DNA of 64,000 nucleotides from Nonlabens agnitus (lineage in GTDB: Bacteria > Bacteroidota > Bacteroidia > Flavobacteriales > Flavobacteriaceae). Location of the stretch: the NCBI RefSeq assembly GCF_002994045.1, contig NZ_MQUC01000003.1:2394501-2458500 (forward strand), read 5' to 3'. Shown one piece after another: positions 43,053 to 51,443 of this stretch. How positions within the stretch are numbered: position 1 is the stretch's first letter; each line of letters begins with the position of its first letter. The position numbers and the translations under genes were made by a program. The notes below the pieces were generated by a model. That model searched no databases, was not told the DNA's origin, and saw only the letters and a program-made list of their open reading frames with translations.

Positions 43053-43849
43053 TGGAGGCTATTGATGCGATGATCCTAGGAGTTATTCAAGGATTAACGG
43101 AATTTCTACCGGTTTCTTCCAGCGGCCATTTAGAATTAGGCAAAGCCATTCTAGGCGATAGCTCGGTTCCTGAAGAAAGTCTGATGTTTACGGTGGTGCT
43201 GCACTTTGCGACCGCATTGAGTACGATTGTAGTTTTTAGAAAAGACATTCTAAAATTGCTGAAAGGTGTTTTCTCCTTTCAGTGGAATGAGGAAACCCAG
43301 TTTGCCGCAAAAATCGTGCTGTCGATGATTCCAGCAGTTTTCGTCGGTTTATTATTTGAAGAAGAGTTGGAGTCGCTTTTTGGCGGTAACGTCTTGCTGG
43401 TGGGCTTTATGCTAATCGTGACAGGTTTGCTACTGTTTCTTGCTGGCCGAGCAAAAAACACGGGCAAAGCCGTGACCTGGAAAGATGCTGTTATTATAGG
43501 TGTGGCTCAGGCGATTGCTATTTTGCCAGGCGTTTCACGTAGTGGTGCCACCATTTCTACATCGGTATTATTAGGAAACGATCGTACCAAAGCAGCTCGA
43601 TTTTCATTTTTGATGGTAGTACCGTTGATCTTGGGTAAAATTGCCAAAGACGTGATGAGCGGCGACCTCAATTATGAAAGCAGCGCCAGCTTGCCATTGC
43701 TTTTTGGATTTATTGCGGCGTTTATCACTGGTTTGATCGCATGTACCTGGATGATCTCTTTAGTCAAGAAGGCTAAGCTGCACTACTTCTCCTATTATTG
43801 TTTTGCAGTAGGTATTATAGCCATCATCGCCGGTAGCCTAGCTGCCTAA
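43052..43849 (+). CDS. uppP: Undecaprenyl-diphosphatase (BacA type)
   Basis: A 265-residue membrane protein with about eight helices and both catalytic motifs: QGLTEFLPVSSSGHLELG (about 14-31) and GVAQAIAILPGVSRSGATISTS (about 149-170). It recycles undecaprenyl pyrophosphate to the monophosphate carrier for peptidoglycan and other envelope polymers. It is translationally coupled to DUF3098 and followed by truB after 34 bases. Confidence 0.95.
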   Translation: MEAIDAMILGVIQGLTEFLPVSSSGHLELGKAILGDSSVPEESLMFTVVLHFATALSTIVVFRKDILKLLKGVFSFQWNEETQFAAKIVLSMIPAVFVGLLFEEELESLFGGNVLLVGFMLIVTGLLLFLAGRAKNTGKAVTWKDAVIIGVAQAIAILPGVSRSGATISTSVLLGNDRTKAARFSFLMVVPLILGKIAKDVMSGDLNYESSASLPLLFGFIAAFITGLIACTWMISLVKKAKLHYFSYYCFAVGIIAIIAGSLAA

Positions 43850-43883
43850 CTGCAGCCCAACTATTCATTAGAAATTTAAAGTA

Positions 43884-44585
43884 TTGAGTTCCCAAGTTCC
43901 TGACAATCCCTATCTCACTGGTAAAGTCCTACTATTTGACAAGCCTTTAAACTGGACCTCTTTTCAAGTGGTCAACAAAGTACGCTGGATGATCAAACAG
44001 CGCTACGGATTGAAGAAAATCAAGGTAGGTCACGCTGGAACGTTGGATCCACTAGCGACCGGTTTGCTGATTATATGCACAGGAAAGGAAACCAAAAACA
44101 TCACTACCTATCAAGCTCAAGAAAAAGAGTATACAGGAACCATAACTTTGGGAGCTACCACACCTAGTTATGATCTGGAAACCGAGATTGATCAAACCTT
44201 TTCTACCGACCACTTAACAGAAGAGCTACTACAGTCAACCACCGTACCATTCACTGGTGATATACAGCAACGACCGCCCATTTTCAGTGCTATAAAACAA
44301 GAAGGAAAGCGATTGTACGAGCTGGCTCGAGAAGGAAAAACAACCGAGATTCCAACTCGTGCGGTTCATGTTTCTGCGTTTGAACTCACTAAAATAGAAC
44401 TGCCCGAAGTAGATTTTAGAATCTCCTGTAGTAAAGGAACCTACATCAGGTCACTAGCAAATGATTATGGTGCTGCCTTAAATAATGGTGGTCACTTGAG
44501 CGCGTTGCGCCGGACCAAAATTGGTGACTACAACGTGCAGGATGCGATGGATCTTGAGGAGTTTGAGAAATTTTTAGAAACATAA
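43884..44585 (+). CDS. truB: tRNA pseudouridine(55) synthase
   Basis: The 233 residues show the TruB catalytic loop GHAGTLDPLATG with catalytic D55, then the YTGTITLGATTPSYD block and RISCSKGTYIRSLANDYGAAL. It makes pseudouridine 55 in the T loop of tRNAs. The frame has a TAG at 43869-43871 and no ATG, so TTG 43884 is the start. The C-terminal 27 residues (TKIGDYNVQDAMDLEEFEKF and neighbours) are repeated, diverged, about 900 bases downstream as a pseudogene fragment. The allele here may therefore be a replacement. Confidence 0.94.
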   Translation: MSSQVPDNPYLTGKVLLFDKPLNWTSFQVVNKVRWMIKQRYGLKKIKVGHAGTLDPLATGLLIICTGKETKNITTYQAQEKEYTGTITLGATTPSYDLETEIDQTFSTDHLTEELLQSTTVPFTGDIQQRPPIFSAIKQEGKRLYELAREGKTTEIPTRAVHVSAFELTKIELPEVDFRISCSKGTYIRSLANDYGAALNNGGHLSALRRTKIGDYNVQDAMDLEEFEKFLET

Positions 44586-44587
44586 CA

Positions 44588-45319
44588 ATGAAAAAAGCTT
44601 TATTACTTCTTATAATTTTTTCAAACCTTTCCATGGGTCAAATGGAGTTTTTAACAAACATGCCAGATGAGCTGACTAATATACCGCCAGGAACCATTAG
44701 GATTAATGATAGCTTATTTATAGATAAATCTCCAGTCACACATAGCATGTATTTGGAAATGATTGAGACCATCAAAAAAGGTTGGAATTACGATCTGATT
44801 CTTAAGCGTGACTCCTTAAGTATGGAAGAGATCATTGACATACCGATGGATACTTTGAAAAGTGAAGTTTTTCTAAATCTAGTTTATCCTGAAGATTGGT
44901 TCTATCAAGATTTACAAAAACAAGATTATTCAAAATATTATTATCGCGACGTTGAATATTCGAGAAACCCTGTTACGATGGCTACACAACAGCAAGCAAG
45001 ATTATTTTGTAGCTGGAGAACGAACATGCTTTATTTATTGCAAAAAAACGACAGTAGGTATAGTGAGTTACCCTATAGTAAATTTAATTACTTTTTATCC
45101 ACGAGTGAAGTATTAAAAGTAGCGAAAGAGCAATTTACAGAATCAAAAAAACTCAAAATTATCGATAAGGGACCTTTGGATGTTGAAGGTTTGAAACTTA
45201 GAAAATATTATGATCGAGGTAAGTTCATACTTTTTAGTGATCGCAAATTTCTTGAACTAACGCAATCATCATCAGAGAGCGAAACAGGTATTTTTAGGTG
45301 CATGTGTGCCGTGAAGTGA
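44588..45319 (+). CDS. Exported SUMF1-like (formylglycine-generating enzyme fold) protein
   Basis: The 243 residues begin with a signal peptide (MKKALLLLIIFSNLSMGQ). The mature part resembles SUMF1/GldK-type domains: IPPGTIRINDSLFIDKSPVTHSMYLEMIE near the start, PVTMATQQQARLFCSWRT in the middle, and a C-terminal GIFRCMCAVK in place of the usual GFRCV end. Many motif residues of true enzymes are missing, so it is probably a structural or degenerate member. The gene is very AT-rich (one 60-base line, 44881-44940, has 14 G or C; a truB line has 25). It starts two bases after truB and is followed by a truB remnant, signs of acquired DNA. Confidence 0.65.
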   Translation: MKKALLLLIIFSNLSMGQMEFLTNMPDELTNIPPGTIRINDSLFIDKSPVTHSMYLEMIETIKKGWNYDLILKRDSLSMEEIIDIPMDTLKSEVFLNLVYPEDWFYQDLQKQDYSKYYYRDVEYSRNPVTMATQQQARLFCSWRTNMLYLLQKNDSRYSELPYSKFNYFLSTSEVLKVAKEQFTESKKLKIIDKGPLDVEGLKLRKYYDRGKFILFSDRKFLELTQSSSESETGIFRCMCAVK

Positions 45320-45350
45320 TTATTAAATGTAAATAGATTCATTTTATCTT

Positions 45351-45394
45351 AAAATATGCCTTCATTAAAATACATTTTAAATAAGGCATATTTT
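45351..45394 (+). terminator. Large hairpin terminator after the SUMF1-like gene
   Basis: A 12-pair outer stem AAAATATGCCTT (45351-45362) with AAGGCATATTTT (45383-45394), and a nested stem TTAAAAT / ATTTTAA inside. The right arm ends in four T. Confidence 0.75.
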
Positions 45395-45404
45395 ATTCTG
45401 ATTA

Positions 45405-45497
45405 GGTCTGAACGCACTACACAAAACCAAAATTGGTGACTACAACGTACAGGATGCGATGGGTCTTGAAGAGTTTGAGAAATTACTTTCTTCTTAG
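45405..45497 (+). pseudogene. Leftover 3' end of a diverged truB
   Basis: One frame reads LNALHKTKIGDYNVQDAMG and then LEEFEKLLSS and stop. This aligns without gaps to the end of the intact TruB upstream (LSALRRTKIGDYNVQDAMD, LEEFEKFLET). The two DNAs differ at many positions, so this is a divergent allele, not a fresh copy. There is no start and no upstream part of the gene. The most economical reading is that foreign DNA carrying truB plus the SUMF1-like gene recombined into the original truB and left its 3' tail behind. Confidence 0.85.
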
Positions 45498-45545
45498 AAT
45501 AGCATTACAAAATATTCTATCTTAACCTTCTATAATTCAGTAGCT

Positions 45546-46049
45546 ATGAGATTAAAATTGATCTATGTACTTGCCTTTTGCGTCGGGATAACTGCATGCA
45601 AGACTCAAGAAAAAAACGACACGACAGCACAAACACCAGAGCTGGAAGAAATGAGTCGGTTTGCCGAGGCTAAAATAGGTGTTGGCGACGCTTCGACTTT
45701 TCAGCTGGCAGTAACAGAATCATCTCTTTTAAATGCCGCAACTAAATTTATTATGGAGAGTAACGACGGCAATTTAGTTTCCTATACCTACAAGATAGAA
45801 ACCATTGATGGGAATAGGTTTTTGAGATTGTACAGAGAAGATGGAAAGATTACTACCATAGCGATTGATTATAATTCTGAAAAAGGAGCCTATTATACAG
45901 GCAACACTATTTGCACCTCAAGTTCCAGTTCAAAGGGTTGCATACCAGACGGTAAAGCCTGCTCCAAAATTGAGAATACAGATGCAACTGGCCAGTGCAC
46001 TAAAACTTCCATTGCATTTTATGACGATGATCTATCTAAAGAAGGATAA
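45546..46049 (+). CDS. Small lipoprotein of unknown function
   Basis: The 167 residues begin MRLKLIYVLAFCVGITACKT, a lipoprotein signal with lipobox-like ITAC. The mature part has NGDLVSYTYKIET-like beta strands and three Cys in a short stretch (CTSSSSSKGCIPDGKAC), which may pair as disulfides. I do not recognise a family. It ends one base before the convergent regulator gene. Confidence 0.65.
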   Translation: MRLKLIYVLAFCVGITACKTQEKNDTTAQTPELEEMSRFAEAKIGVGDASTFQLAVTESSLLNAATKFIMESNDGNLVSYTYKIETIDGNRFLRLYREDGKITTIAIDYNSEKGAYYTGNTICTSSSSSKGCIPDGKACSKIENTDATGQCTKTSIAFYDDDLSKEG

Positions 46050-46050
46050 A

Positions 46051-46809
46051 TCAACTCGTCAACTTTCGTAATTCCTCCATCTGTTGTTGAAGGGCATTCA
46101 TTTTGCTCGATATATCATTAGCAATTTCAGGCAGTCGACGGTAAAAGACATAACGTGCGCGCCATACTTGCTTGACTTGTGATAATTCCAGCGTCATGTC
46201 TTCAATCTTATTGTGGTCAGCCCTTAAGGTCAACTTCTTGCCGGTAAGGTACATTCTACGCAAAATAAATTGATCTGCTGTCACGACCAGGACCATGGTG
46301 CCAGCATTAAGTTTAGAAACAACGTTAGCGGGAACAAACTCGGCAATCACAATATCTTTAGGGAACAAGCCCTCATCACGGCTTGTCATTTCCAGACTAT
46401 CTACGGTGTAAGCAATGAATTTCTTATCTAGATTAATAGGTAATTGAAGCTGCGGCATGTCCTGCATAAATTGCTCATTCAGGCTGTATTCTAGGTAATC
46501 GCCAGCATTATTAGGCGTGATGCAGGGCACACTGGCAAACTTCTCACGCTCCAGCTCTTCGGGAGAAACGGTAAGTTGATCATTAAATCGTAATAATTGG
46601 TTCACCGTTAACTCGGCAGTTAACATGTCGTCTATTGAAATGCTAAAATAATTAGCAATCGTGATAATGGTCTCGATCTTTGGTTCACTACGACCTTCTT
46701 CATAAGCCCCTAAAGTACCGCGCTTTAAGTCAAACATATCGGCAAATGCCTGTTGAGACAAACCCTTAACACCACGTATCTTTTTAATGTTTTTACCAAA
46801 AAACGACAT
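46051..46809 (-). CDS. XRE-family regulator with an S24/LexA-like C-terminal domain
   Basis: The 252 residues carry an N-terminal helix-turn-helix (GKNIKKIRGVKGLSQQAFADMFDLKRGTLGAYEEGRSEPK, about 5-45), a helical linker, and a C-terminal domain (about 120-220) with IAYTVDSLEMTSRDEGLFPKDIVIAEFV and MVLVVTADQFILRRMYLTG. That domain matches the beta-rich fold of S24 repressors. The catalytic Ser/Lys pair is not obvious (SLEMTSRDEGLFPKD lacks the usual SM motif), so it may sense a ligand rather than cleave itself. It is divergent from the PspA/flotillin cluster and could control it (inference). A coiled tail ends the protein. Confidence 0.78.
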   Translation of the reverse strand: MSFFGKNIKKIRGVKGLSQQAFADMFDLKRGTLGAYEEGRSEPKIETIITIANYFSISIDDMLTAELTVNQLLRFNDQLTVSPEELEREKFASVPCITPNNAGDYLEYSLNEQFMQDMPQLQLPINLDKKFIAYTVDSLEMTSRDEGLFPKDIVIAEFVPANVVSKLNAGTMVLVVTADQFILRRMYLTGKKLTLRADHNKIEDMTLELSQVKQVWRARYVFYRRLPEIANDISSKMNALQQQMEELRKLTS

Positions 46810-46813
46810 TATT

Positions 46814-46894
46814 TTGCTAATTTTATTTGCAATTAAAACTTTTTGTATATATTTACACTAACAATATTAGCAATATATATTGGATGTTGCTAAT
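46814..46894. promoter_or_regulatory. Candidate operator of the XRE regulator
   Basis: TTGCTAAT at 46814-46821, ATTAGCAA at 46866-46873 and TTGCTAAT at 46887-46894. The last two form an inverted repeat with a 13-base spacer; the first is five bases from the regulator ATG. Placement suits autorepression. Confidence 0.5.
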
Positions 46895-46970
46895 TATTTG
46901 AACATTAATGTACCTATATGACTGTTATTGATCAACAAAGTAGAACGATGCAATAGGCCAGTGCAGAGTT

Positions 46971-46986
46971 CGCTTTCGCGAAAGCG
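46971..46986. repeat. Iterated palindrome copy 15 (intergenic)
   Basis: Perfect 16-mer in the divergent region; symmetry extends to TTCGC...GCGAA. Confidence 0.95.
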
Positions 46987-47124
46987 AAATAGTAAAAGTT
47001 AAAAAATCTATCCAACTTAAAACTACATCTATGACCACACTTATTCTACTTTACCTTCAAGAATGCCTTACGGTTTTCCTGTGATCTCGCAAGAGCTTTT
47101 CGTAATATTAAACCAGTAATAAAA

Positions 47125-47526
47125 ATGCCTATGGACAACTATTTTAATACAATTAAGGATTTCTTACAGGAACTTAATTTTGAGATTACCAGAGAAAACC
47201 GGACTGACGGCATTCTTGTCATTGAAAAAGAAAGTGTAGGCGTCAAGAACCTTATTCTAGGTATCGCGCCACCCATTCTAATTATGGAGCAATACATTTT
47301 CAAGATCAATAATAAAAACGAAGAGGTGTTTAAAAGCCTGCTTCAAAAAAATAGAGACATCATTCACGGCGCTTTTGTCCTGGACGAGAGTGGAACTAAA
47401 GTCATCTTTAGGGACACGCTACAAATAGAAAACATCGACCTGAATGAGCTTGAAGGCACTCTTAACTCGTTAAGCTTGCTCTTAAGCGAGTACTCTGACC
47501 AGATTATTAAATTTTCAAAATACTAA
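47125..47526 (+). CDS. YbjN/CesT-like small protein, first gene of the PspA cluster
   Basis: The 133 residues look like the type III chaperone-like/YbjN fold: helix FNTIKDFLQELNFEITRE, strand pair GILVIEKESVGVKNLILGIAPPILIMEQYIF, helix EEVFKSLLQKNRDI, strands GAFVLDESGTKVIFRDTL and a final helix. The family assignment is from this pattern and from context, since such proteins accompany PspA. The start could also be the second Met, at 47131 (MDNYFNTI). pspA begins 11 bases after its stop. Confidence 0.6.
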   Translation: MPMDNYFNTIKDFLQELNFEITRENRTDGILVIEKESVGVKNLILGIAPPILIMEQYIFKINNKNEEVFKSLLQKNRDIIHGAFVLDESGTKVIFRDTLQIENIDLNELEGTLNSLSLLLSEYSDQIIKFSKY

Positions 47527-47537
47527 AAACGAACATC

Positions 47538-48251
47538 ATGAACATATTCAAACGACTTTTCAAAATAGGACAGGCAGAAGCAAACGCAGCGGTCAACAAC
47601 ATGGAAGACCCCATCAAAATGACCGAACAAGGAATTCTTGACATGAAAGAAGACCTCAACAAAAGTGTCGAGGCAATGGCACAGGTCAAGGCACTCGCCA
47701 TACGCTCTAAAAATGACAAGGAAGAGCATGCTGCTATCGCAAAGGATTATGAACAAAAAGCGATTATCATTCTCAAAAAAGCCCAAAGTGGCGAGATAGA
47801 TAGTGCAGAGGCAGATCGCCTTGCAAAAGAAGCACTTGCCAAAAAAGAGGCAGCACAGCTTAATGTGGAACGCGCCCAGAAGGAAAGTGAGAAGTTTGAA
47901 AACAACGTGGGTCAATTAAAATCGACTATTGACACGATCAAGTCAAACATCACCAACTGGGAAAATGAATTAAAAACATTGAAGGCACGTGTCAAAGTGA
48001 GCGATGCTACAAAAAATGTCAACAAGCAAATGGCAGAACTGGACAGCACTGGCACGGTAAGCATGCTGGAACGCATGAAGGAAAAGGTAGCACAAGACGA
48101 GGCTCTTGCCGAAGCCTACAGCGAGATGGCTGGCTCTAAAACAAGTGTAGATGATGAGATCGATGCTGCGGCAGATACAAAGCAGACCAAAGTAGAAGAT
48201 GATCTTGCCAAGTTGAAAGAGCAACTAGGTATTAAAAAAGATGAGGCGTAG
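47538..48251 (+). CDS. pspA: Phage shock protein A/IM30 family
   Basis: The 237 residues are almost wholly helical coiled coil, with the PspA N-terminus FKRLFKIGQAEANAAVNNMEDPIKMTEQGILDMKEDLNKSVEAMAQVKA and a long middle hairpin. PspA/Vipp1 proteins are ESCRT-III-like and assemble on stressed inner membranes to limit leakage. The C-terminal tail (KLKEQLGIKKDEA) is longer than in E. coli PspA. Its neighbours (YbjN/CesT-like, YqiJ-like, flotillin, giant ATPase) fit an envelope-repair unit. Confidence 0.93.
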   Translation: MNIFKRLFKIGQAEANAAVNNMEDPIKMTEQGILDMKEDLNKSVEAMAQVKALAIRSKNDKEEHAAIAKDYEQKAIIILKKAQSGEIDSAEADRLAKEALAKKEAAQLNVERAQKESEKFENNVGQLKSTIDTIKSNITNWENELKTLKARVKVSDATKNVNKQMAELDSTGTVSMLERMKEKVAQDEALAEAYSEMAGSKTSVDDEIDAAADTKQTKVEDDLAKLKEQLGIKKDEA

Positions 48252-48297
48252 GTTTCTATTGCCAGCGCAAGTTGTCAGTCTAAGCATTTCTAAGACG

Positions 48298-48381
48298 TGT
48301 CGTTAAGCAACAAGTTTTTGTCCAGTCCCAACTCGACAGGCTTGTGCTGAGTTTATCGAAGTGCTCAGAGTGACAAGAAAA
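48298..48381. repeat. Degenerate intergenic repeat after pspA
   Basis: Contains CTCGACAGGCTTGTGCTGAG and TTTATCGAAGTGCTCAGAG, related to the GAGCCTGTCGAAGTGTCGAG variant inside the 38-kb array. A shorter piece (CTGAGCTTGTCGAAGAC) lies at 49130-49146, after the YqiJ-like gene. Confidence 0.6.
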
Positions 48382-48404
48382 CTCTAACCATTAACAACCA
48401 ACCA

Positions 48405-49112
48405 TTGGAAAACTATTTCAACATACTATTTTCTGAAGTGAACATCACACTTACGGTGCTGCTGCTCATCCTCATTGTCTATTGGATTTTTACCATGATT
48501 AGCGGTATTGATCTTGACCTGGATGTAGACGTTGACATCGATGTAGATGCAGATCTGGACATGGATTTTGACAGCATTGAAGGTGGTAACCTTGATTTTG
48601 AAGATGTTGCTAATGCCGAGGTAGATCGCGAGCACGTCGTCAATAAGCGCACGCGCCAGCTCAAATGGTGGCAAATCATCTTAATCTACTTCAATTTTGT
48701 GGGTTTGCCGTTCATGTTCACCTTTACCTTTTGGATCTTCATATGGTGGCTCATGAGCGTTTTAACCACGGCCGTTACGGGAAGCTATGACAACATTTTT
48801 GGCTTCATCATCGTGCTGGCAGCGATCATTCCAGCGCTATTTGTGACTAAAGTGTTGACCACGCCTTTTAAGGCCTTTTTCAAAAACTTGAATAAAGATG
48901 GAGACAAAGCAGTGGACTTTTTGGGTCGCAGCGCTATCTTGATGTCCTCCATTTCTGGCGATAAATTGGGCAATGCAGAAGTGCTTGCCGATGGAAACCC
49001 TATGAGTATTTATGTCAAGTCGCTGGATGGATCAGAATTACGCTTTCGCGAAAGCGTGCTCATCATCAAGCAATCAGACGATAAAAACTATTTTTTAGTG
49101 AGTAAAGCGTAA
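48405..49112 (+). CDS. YqiJ-like membrane protein with OB-fold tail and alternating-Asp strand
   Basis: The TTG at 48405 opens 235 residues: helix NITLTVLLLILIVYWIFTMI (13-32); a strand with Asp at every second position from 36 to 56 (11 Asp, hydrophobic residues between); two more helices (about 85-110 and 120-150); and a C-terminal OB/NfeD-like barrel (GRSAILMSSISGDKLGNAEVL, YVKSLDGSELRFRES). This matches E. coli YqiJ, the partner of flotillin YqiK, in layout and gene order. The Asp strand could bind cations or face a basic partner (inference). The palindrome encodes RFRESVL in the barrel. Confidence 0.82.
   Translation: MENYFNILFSEVNITLTVLLLILIVYWIFTMISGIDLDLDVDVDIDVDADLDMDFDSIEGGNLDFEDVANAEVDREHVVNKRTRQLKWWQIILIYFNFVGLPFMFTFTFWIFIWWLMSVLTTAVTGSYDNIFGFIIVLAAIIPALFVTKVLTTPFKAFFKNLNKDGDKAVDFLGRSAILMSSISGDKLGNAEVLADGNPMSIYVKSLDGSELRFRESVLIIKQSDDKNYFLVSKA
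49041..49056. repeat. Iterated palindrome copy 16 (in the YqiJ-like gene)
   Basis: Perfect 16-mer, read as RFRES. Confidence 0.95.
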
Positions 49113-49215
49113 TCCATCAACATATCAGTCTGAGCTTGTCGAAGACATTTCACAATTAAAAAATTAATTAATAATAACCACCGCAGAAATCCTTCTGCAC
49201 AACCAAAAAACAACT

Positions 49216-51288
49216 ATGGACGGAATTTTAGGAATTATTGTAACAGGACTGGGAATTCTCCTTTTCCTAGTCATCGTTTACTTCGCAATCATTGCGATGT
49301 TTTACAAAAAAGTACATCAAGGACAGGCGCTGGTGCGTACAGGTTTTGGAGGTACAAAAGTCGCTACAGACAAAGGGTTGTATGTAGTGCCGGTTTTCCA
49401 CCGTGTGGAGACCATGGATATTTCGGTTAAGAAAATCCAGATTGAGCGAATGGGCGTGGAAGGTTTGATATGTAAGGACAACATGAGAGCCGATATTAAA
49501 GTAGCTTTTTTTGTACGCGTCAATAACGAGGTAGAGTACATCAAGAAAGTGGCGCAAACCATAGGTGTGCAACGTGCCTCTCGCATTGAAACGCTAGAAG
49601 ATCTTTTTGAAGCCAAGTTCTCTGAAGCGCTTAAAACAGTTGGAAAGAAGTTCCAGTTTATCGATTTGTATGAAGCACGTCGCGAGTTCCGTGACGAGAT
49701 TGTTGATATCATTGGAACTGACCTGAACGGCTACACGTTAGAAGACTGTGCCATTGACTTTTTAGAGCAAACCAGTGTAGAATTCTTGAAAAAAGACAAC
49801 ATTCTGGATGCAGAAGGTATCAAGAAGATTACTGAATTAACGGCAGCTCAAAACATCAAGGCCAACTTGATCACACGCGATGAAGAAAAAACCATTCGCA
49901 AACAAGATGTAGAAGCGCGTGAAGCCATCCTTGAACTGGACAAACAACTGGCAGAAAAAGAAGAGCAACAAAAACGTGAGATTGCAAACATAAAATCTCG
50001 TGAGGAAGCAGAAACCCTAAAAGTCTCTGAAGAAGAACGACTCAAATCAGAAACTGCTCGTATAGCAACTGAGGAAAAGGTAAAAATTGCCGAAGAGAAC
50101 ATGCAGCGGCAGATTATCGTGGCAGAAAAGAACAAGCAACGTACCGATGCGGTTGAAACTGAGCGTGTAGAAAAAGACCGATTACTAGAAGCGACAGAAC
50201 GTGAAAGAGTCGTTACTCTAGCTCAAATCGAGAAAGAAAAAGTAGTTGAGGTTGAGAAGAAGAACATTCAGGATGTCATTAGAGATCGAGTGGTTCTGGA
50301 AAAAGGAGTGGTAGAAGAGCAGGAAAATATGAAAGACATCGAGGCTTTCAAATCTGCAGATCGTGCAAAACAAGTGGCCATCACTAATGCAGAGGCCAAA
50401 GCGCAGGACGAGTTAATAAGAATTACCATTGCTGCAGAGGCTTCTAAACAAGCGGCTATTCAAAAAGCAGAAGAGATCAACATTGAAGCCTTGGCTCACA
50501 AAGAAGCTAGTGAAAAAGAGGCAGATGCCCGTAAGATTCTTGCTGAGGCGCAAGCTAAAGAAGAAGCTACCGTAGGTCTTTCTGAAGCACAAGTAATGCA
50601 TGCAAAAGCAGAGGCTAGCGAGCGTCAAGGAATTGTAGATGCACTCATAATCCAGAAAAAAGCAGAAGCCGAAGCCAGCGGAATTACCGCCAAAGCTGCT
50701 GCAAAACGTCAAGATGGACTGGCAGAGGCAGAAGTAATCAAAGAAAAAGCCCTTGCAGATGCCGCTGGTATTGAAGAGAAAGCAAATGCCATGAAGAAAC
50801 TGGACGGTGTAGGTAAGGACCATGAAGAGTTCAAACTACGTCTGGATAAAGAACTTCAAGTAGACCTGGCACAAATCAATATCCAGAAAGATATTGCAGA
50901 CGCACAAGCGCAAGTGATAGGAGATGCATTAAAAGCAGCTAAGATTGACATTGTAGGTGGTGAGACCATGTTCTTTGAACAAATCATAGGTCAAATCACT
51001 AAGGCTAAAGGCTACGACAGACTGGTCAAACATTCTGAAACCGTATCTGAGGTCAAAGATGCCATTCTAGGAAGCGACGATGTGAAAGGAAACCTACTCG
51101 ATAAAGTAAAGGACTTTGCAGACCGTTATGACATCAGTTCTGAAGATATCAAGAACCTGACGATTGCTAATTTGTTGATCGATCTACAAGCCAGAGTTGA
51201 CAATAATGAAGACCAGAACATGTTGACCAACCTCATGAACCTTGCTAAGGGAATGGGATTATCCAACAAAAAGTTGGGGAATATCTAG
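49216..51288 (+). CDS. Flotillin/YqiK family protein
   Basis: The 690 residues start with one membrane helix (GIIVTGLGILLFLVIVYFAIIAMFY). The SPFH/band-7 domain (about 30-200) follows, with VHQGQALVRTGFGGTKVATDKGLYVVPVFHRVETMDI, then about 300 residues of coiled coil rich in Glu, Ala and Lys (AEAKAQDELI, AEAEASGITAKAAAK), and the flotillin C-terminal domain (GGETMFFEQIIGQITKAKGYDRL). Flotillins build membrane microdomain cages. With the YqiJ-like neighbour upstream it forms a YqiJ/YqiK-type pair. A coiled-coil partner role for PspA or the large ATPase is plausible. Confidence 0.92.
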   Translation: MDGILGIIVTGLGILLFLVIVYFAIIAMFYKKVHQGQALVRTGFGGTKVATDKGLYVVPVFHRVETMDISVKKIQIERMGVEGLICKDNMRADIKVAFFVRVNNEVEYIKKVAQTIGVQRASRIETLEDLFEAKFSEALKTVGKKFQFIDLYEARREFRDEIVDIIGTDLNGYTLEDCAIDFLEQTSVEFLKKDNILDAEGIKKITELTAAQNIKANLITRDEEKTIRKQDVEAREAILELDKQLAEKEEQQKREIANIKSREEAETLKVSEEERLKSETARIATEEKVKIAEENMQRQIIVAEKNKQRTDAVETERVEKDRLLEATERERVVTLAQIEKEKVVEVEKKNIQDVIRDRVVLEKGVVEEQENMKDIEAFKSADRAKQVAITNAEAKAQDELIRITIAAEASKQAAIQKAEEINIEALAHKEASEKEADARKILAEAQAKEEATVGLSEAQVMHAKAEASERQGIVDALIIQKKAEAEASGITAKAAAKRQDGLAEAEVIKEKALADAAGIEEKANAMKKLDGVGKDHEEFKLRLDKELQVDLAQINIQKDIADAQAQVIGDALKAAKIDIVGGETMFFEQIIGQITKAKGYDRLVKHSETVSEVKDAILGSDDVKGNLLDKVKDFADRYDISSEDIKNLTIANLLIDLQARVDNNEDQNMLTNLMNLAKGMGLSNKKLGNI

Positions 51289-51306
51289 GTACATTTTAGG
51301 ACGCTC

Positions 51307-51334
51307 CACTATTCTTTCTTGGGAAAGAATAGTG
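51307..51334. repeat. Perfect hairpin 1 at the flotillin-AbiC junction
   Basis: CACTATTCTTTC, loop TTGG, GAAAGAATAGTG: 12 perfect pairs directly after flotillin. It lacks a T run, so it is more likely a repeat or insertion scar than a simple terminator. Confidence 0.8.
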
Positions 51335-51361
51335 TCGGGCTATCCGCTTTATCTTTTGAAT

Positions 51362-51390
51362 ATCTCACAGGTTTTAACAACCTGTGAGAT
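51362..51390. repeat. Perfect hairpin 2 at the flotillin-AbiC junction
   Basis: ATCTCACAGGTT, loop TTAAC, AACCTGTGAGAT: 12 perfect pairs, 27 bases after hairpin 1. Similar CACAGGTT hairpins recur in flavobacterial spacers, as I recall. Confidence 0.8.
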
Positions 51391-51443
51391 CTCAAAAGGA
51401 TGTCGCTGCTATCCCTAGCAGGGATTACAAAATATTAAATTCA

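Larger units (their letters stand above)
46810..47124. other. Divergent regulatory region between the XRE regulator and the PspA cluster
   Basis: 315 bases without a supported gene. It holds three TTGCTAAT-type sites close to the regulator start, palindrome copy 15, and a 17-codon frame (47031-47084) that I do not call. No clear TAnnTTTG element was found for the PspA cluster. Confidence 0.6.

Noticed and set aside
47031..47084. 17-codon frame MTTLILLYLQECLTVFL upstream of the PspA cluster
   Set aside because: Could be a leader peptide, but there is no attenuator-like structure or codon bias to support it.
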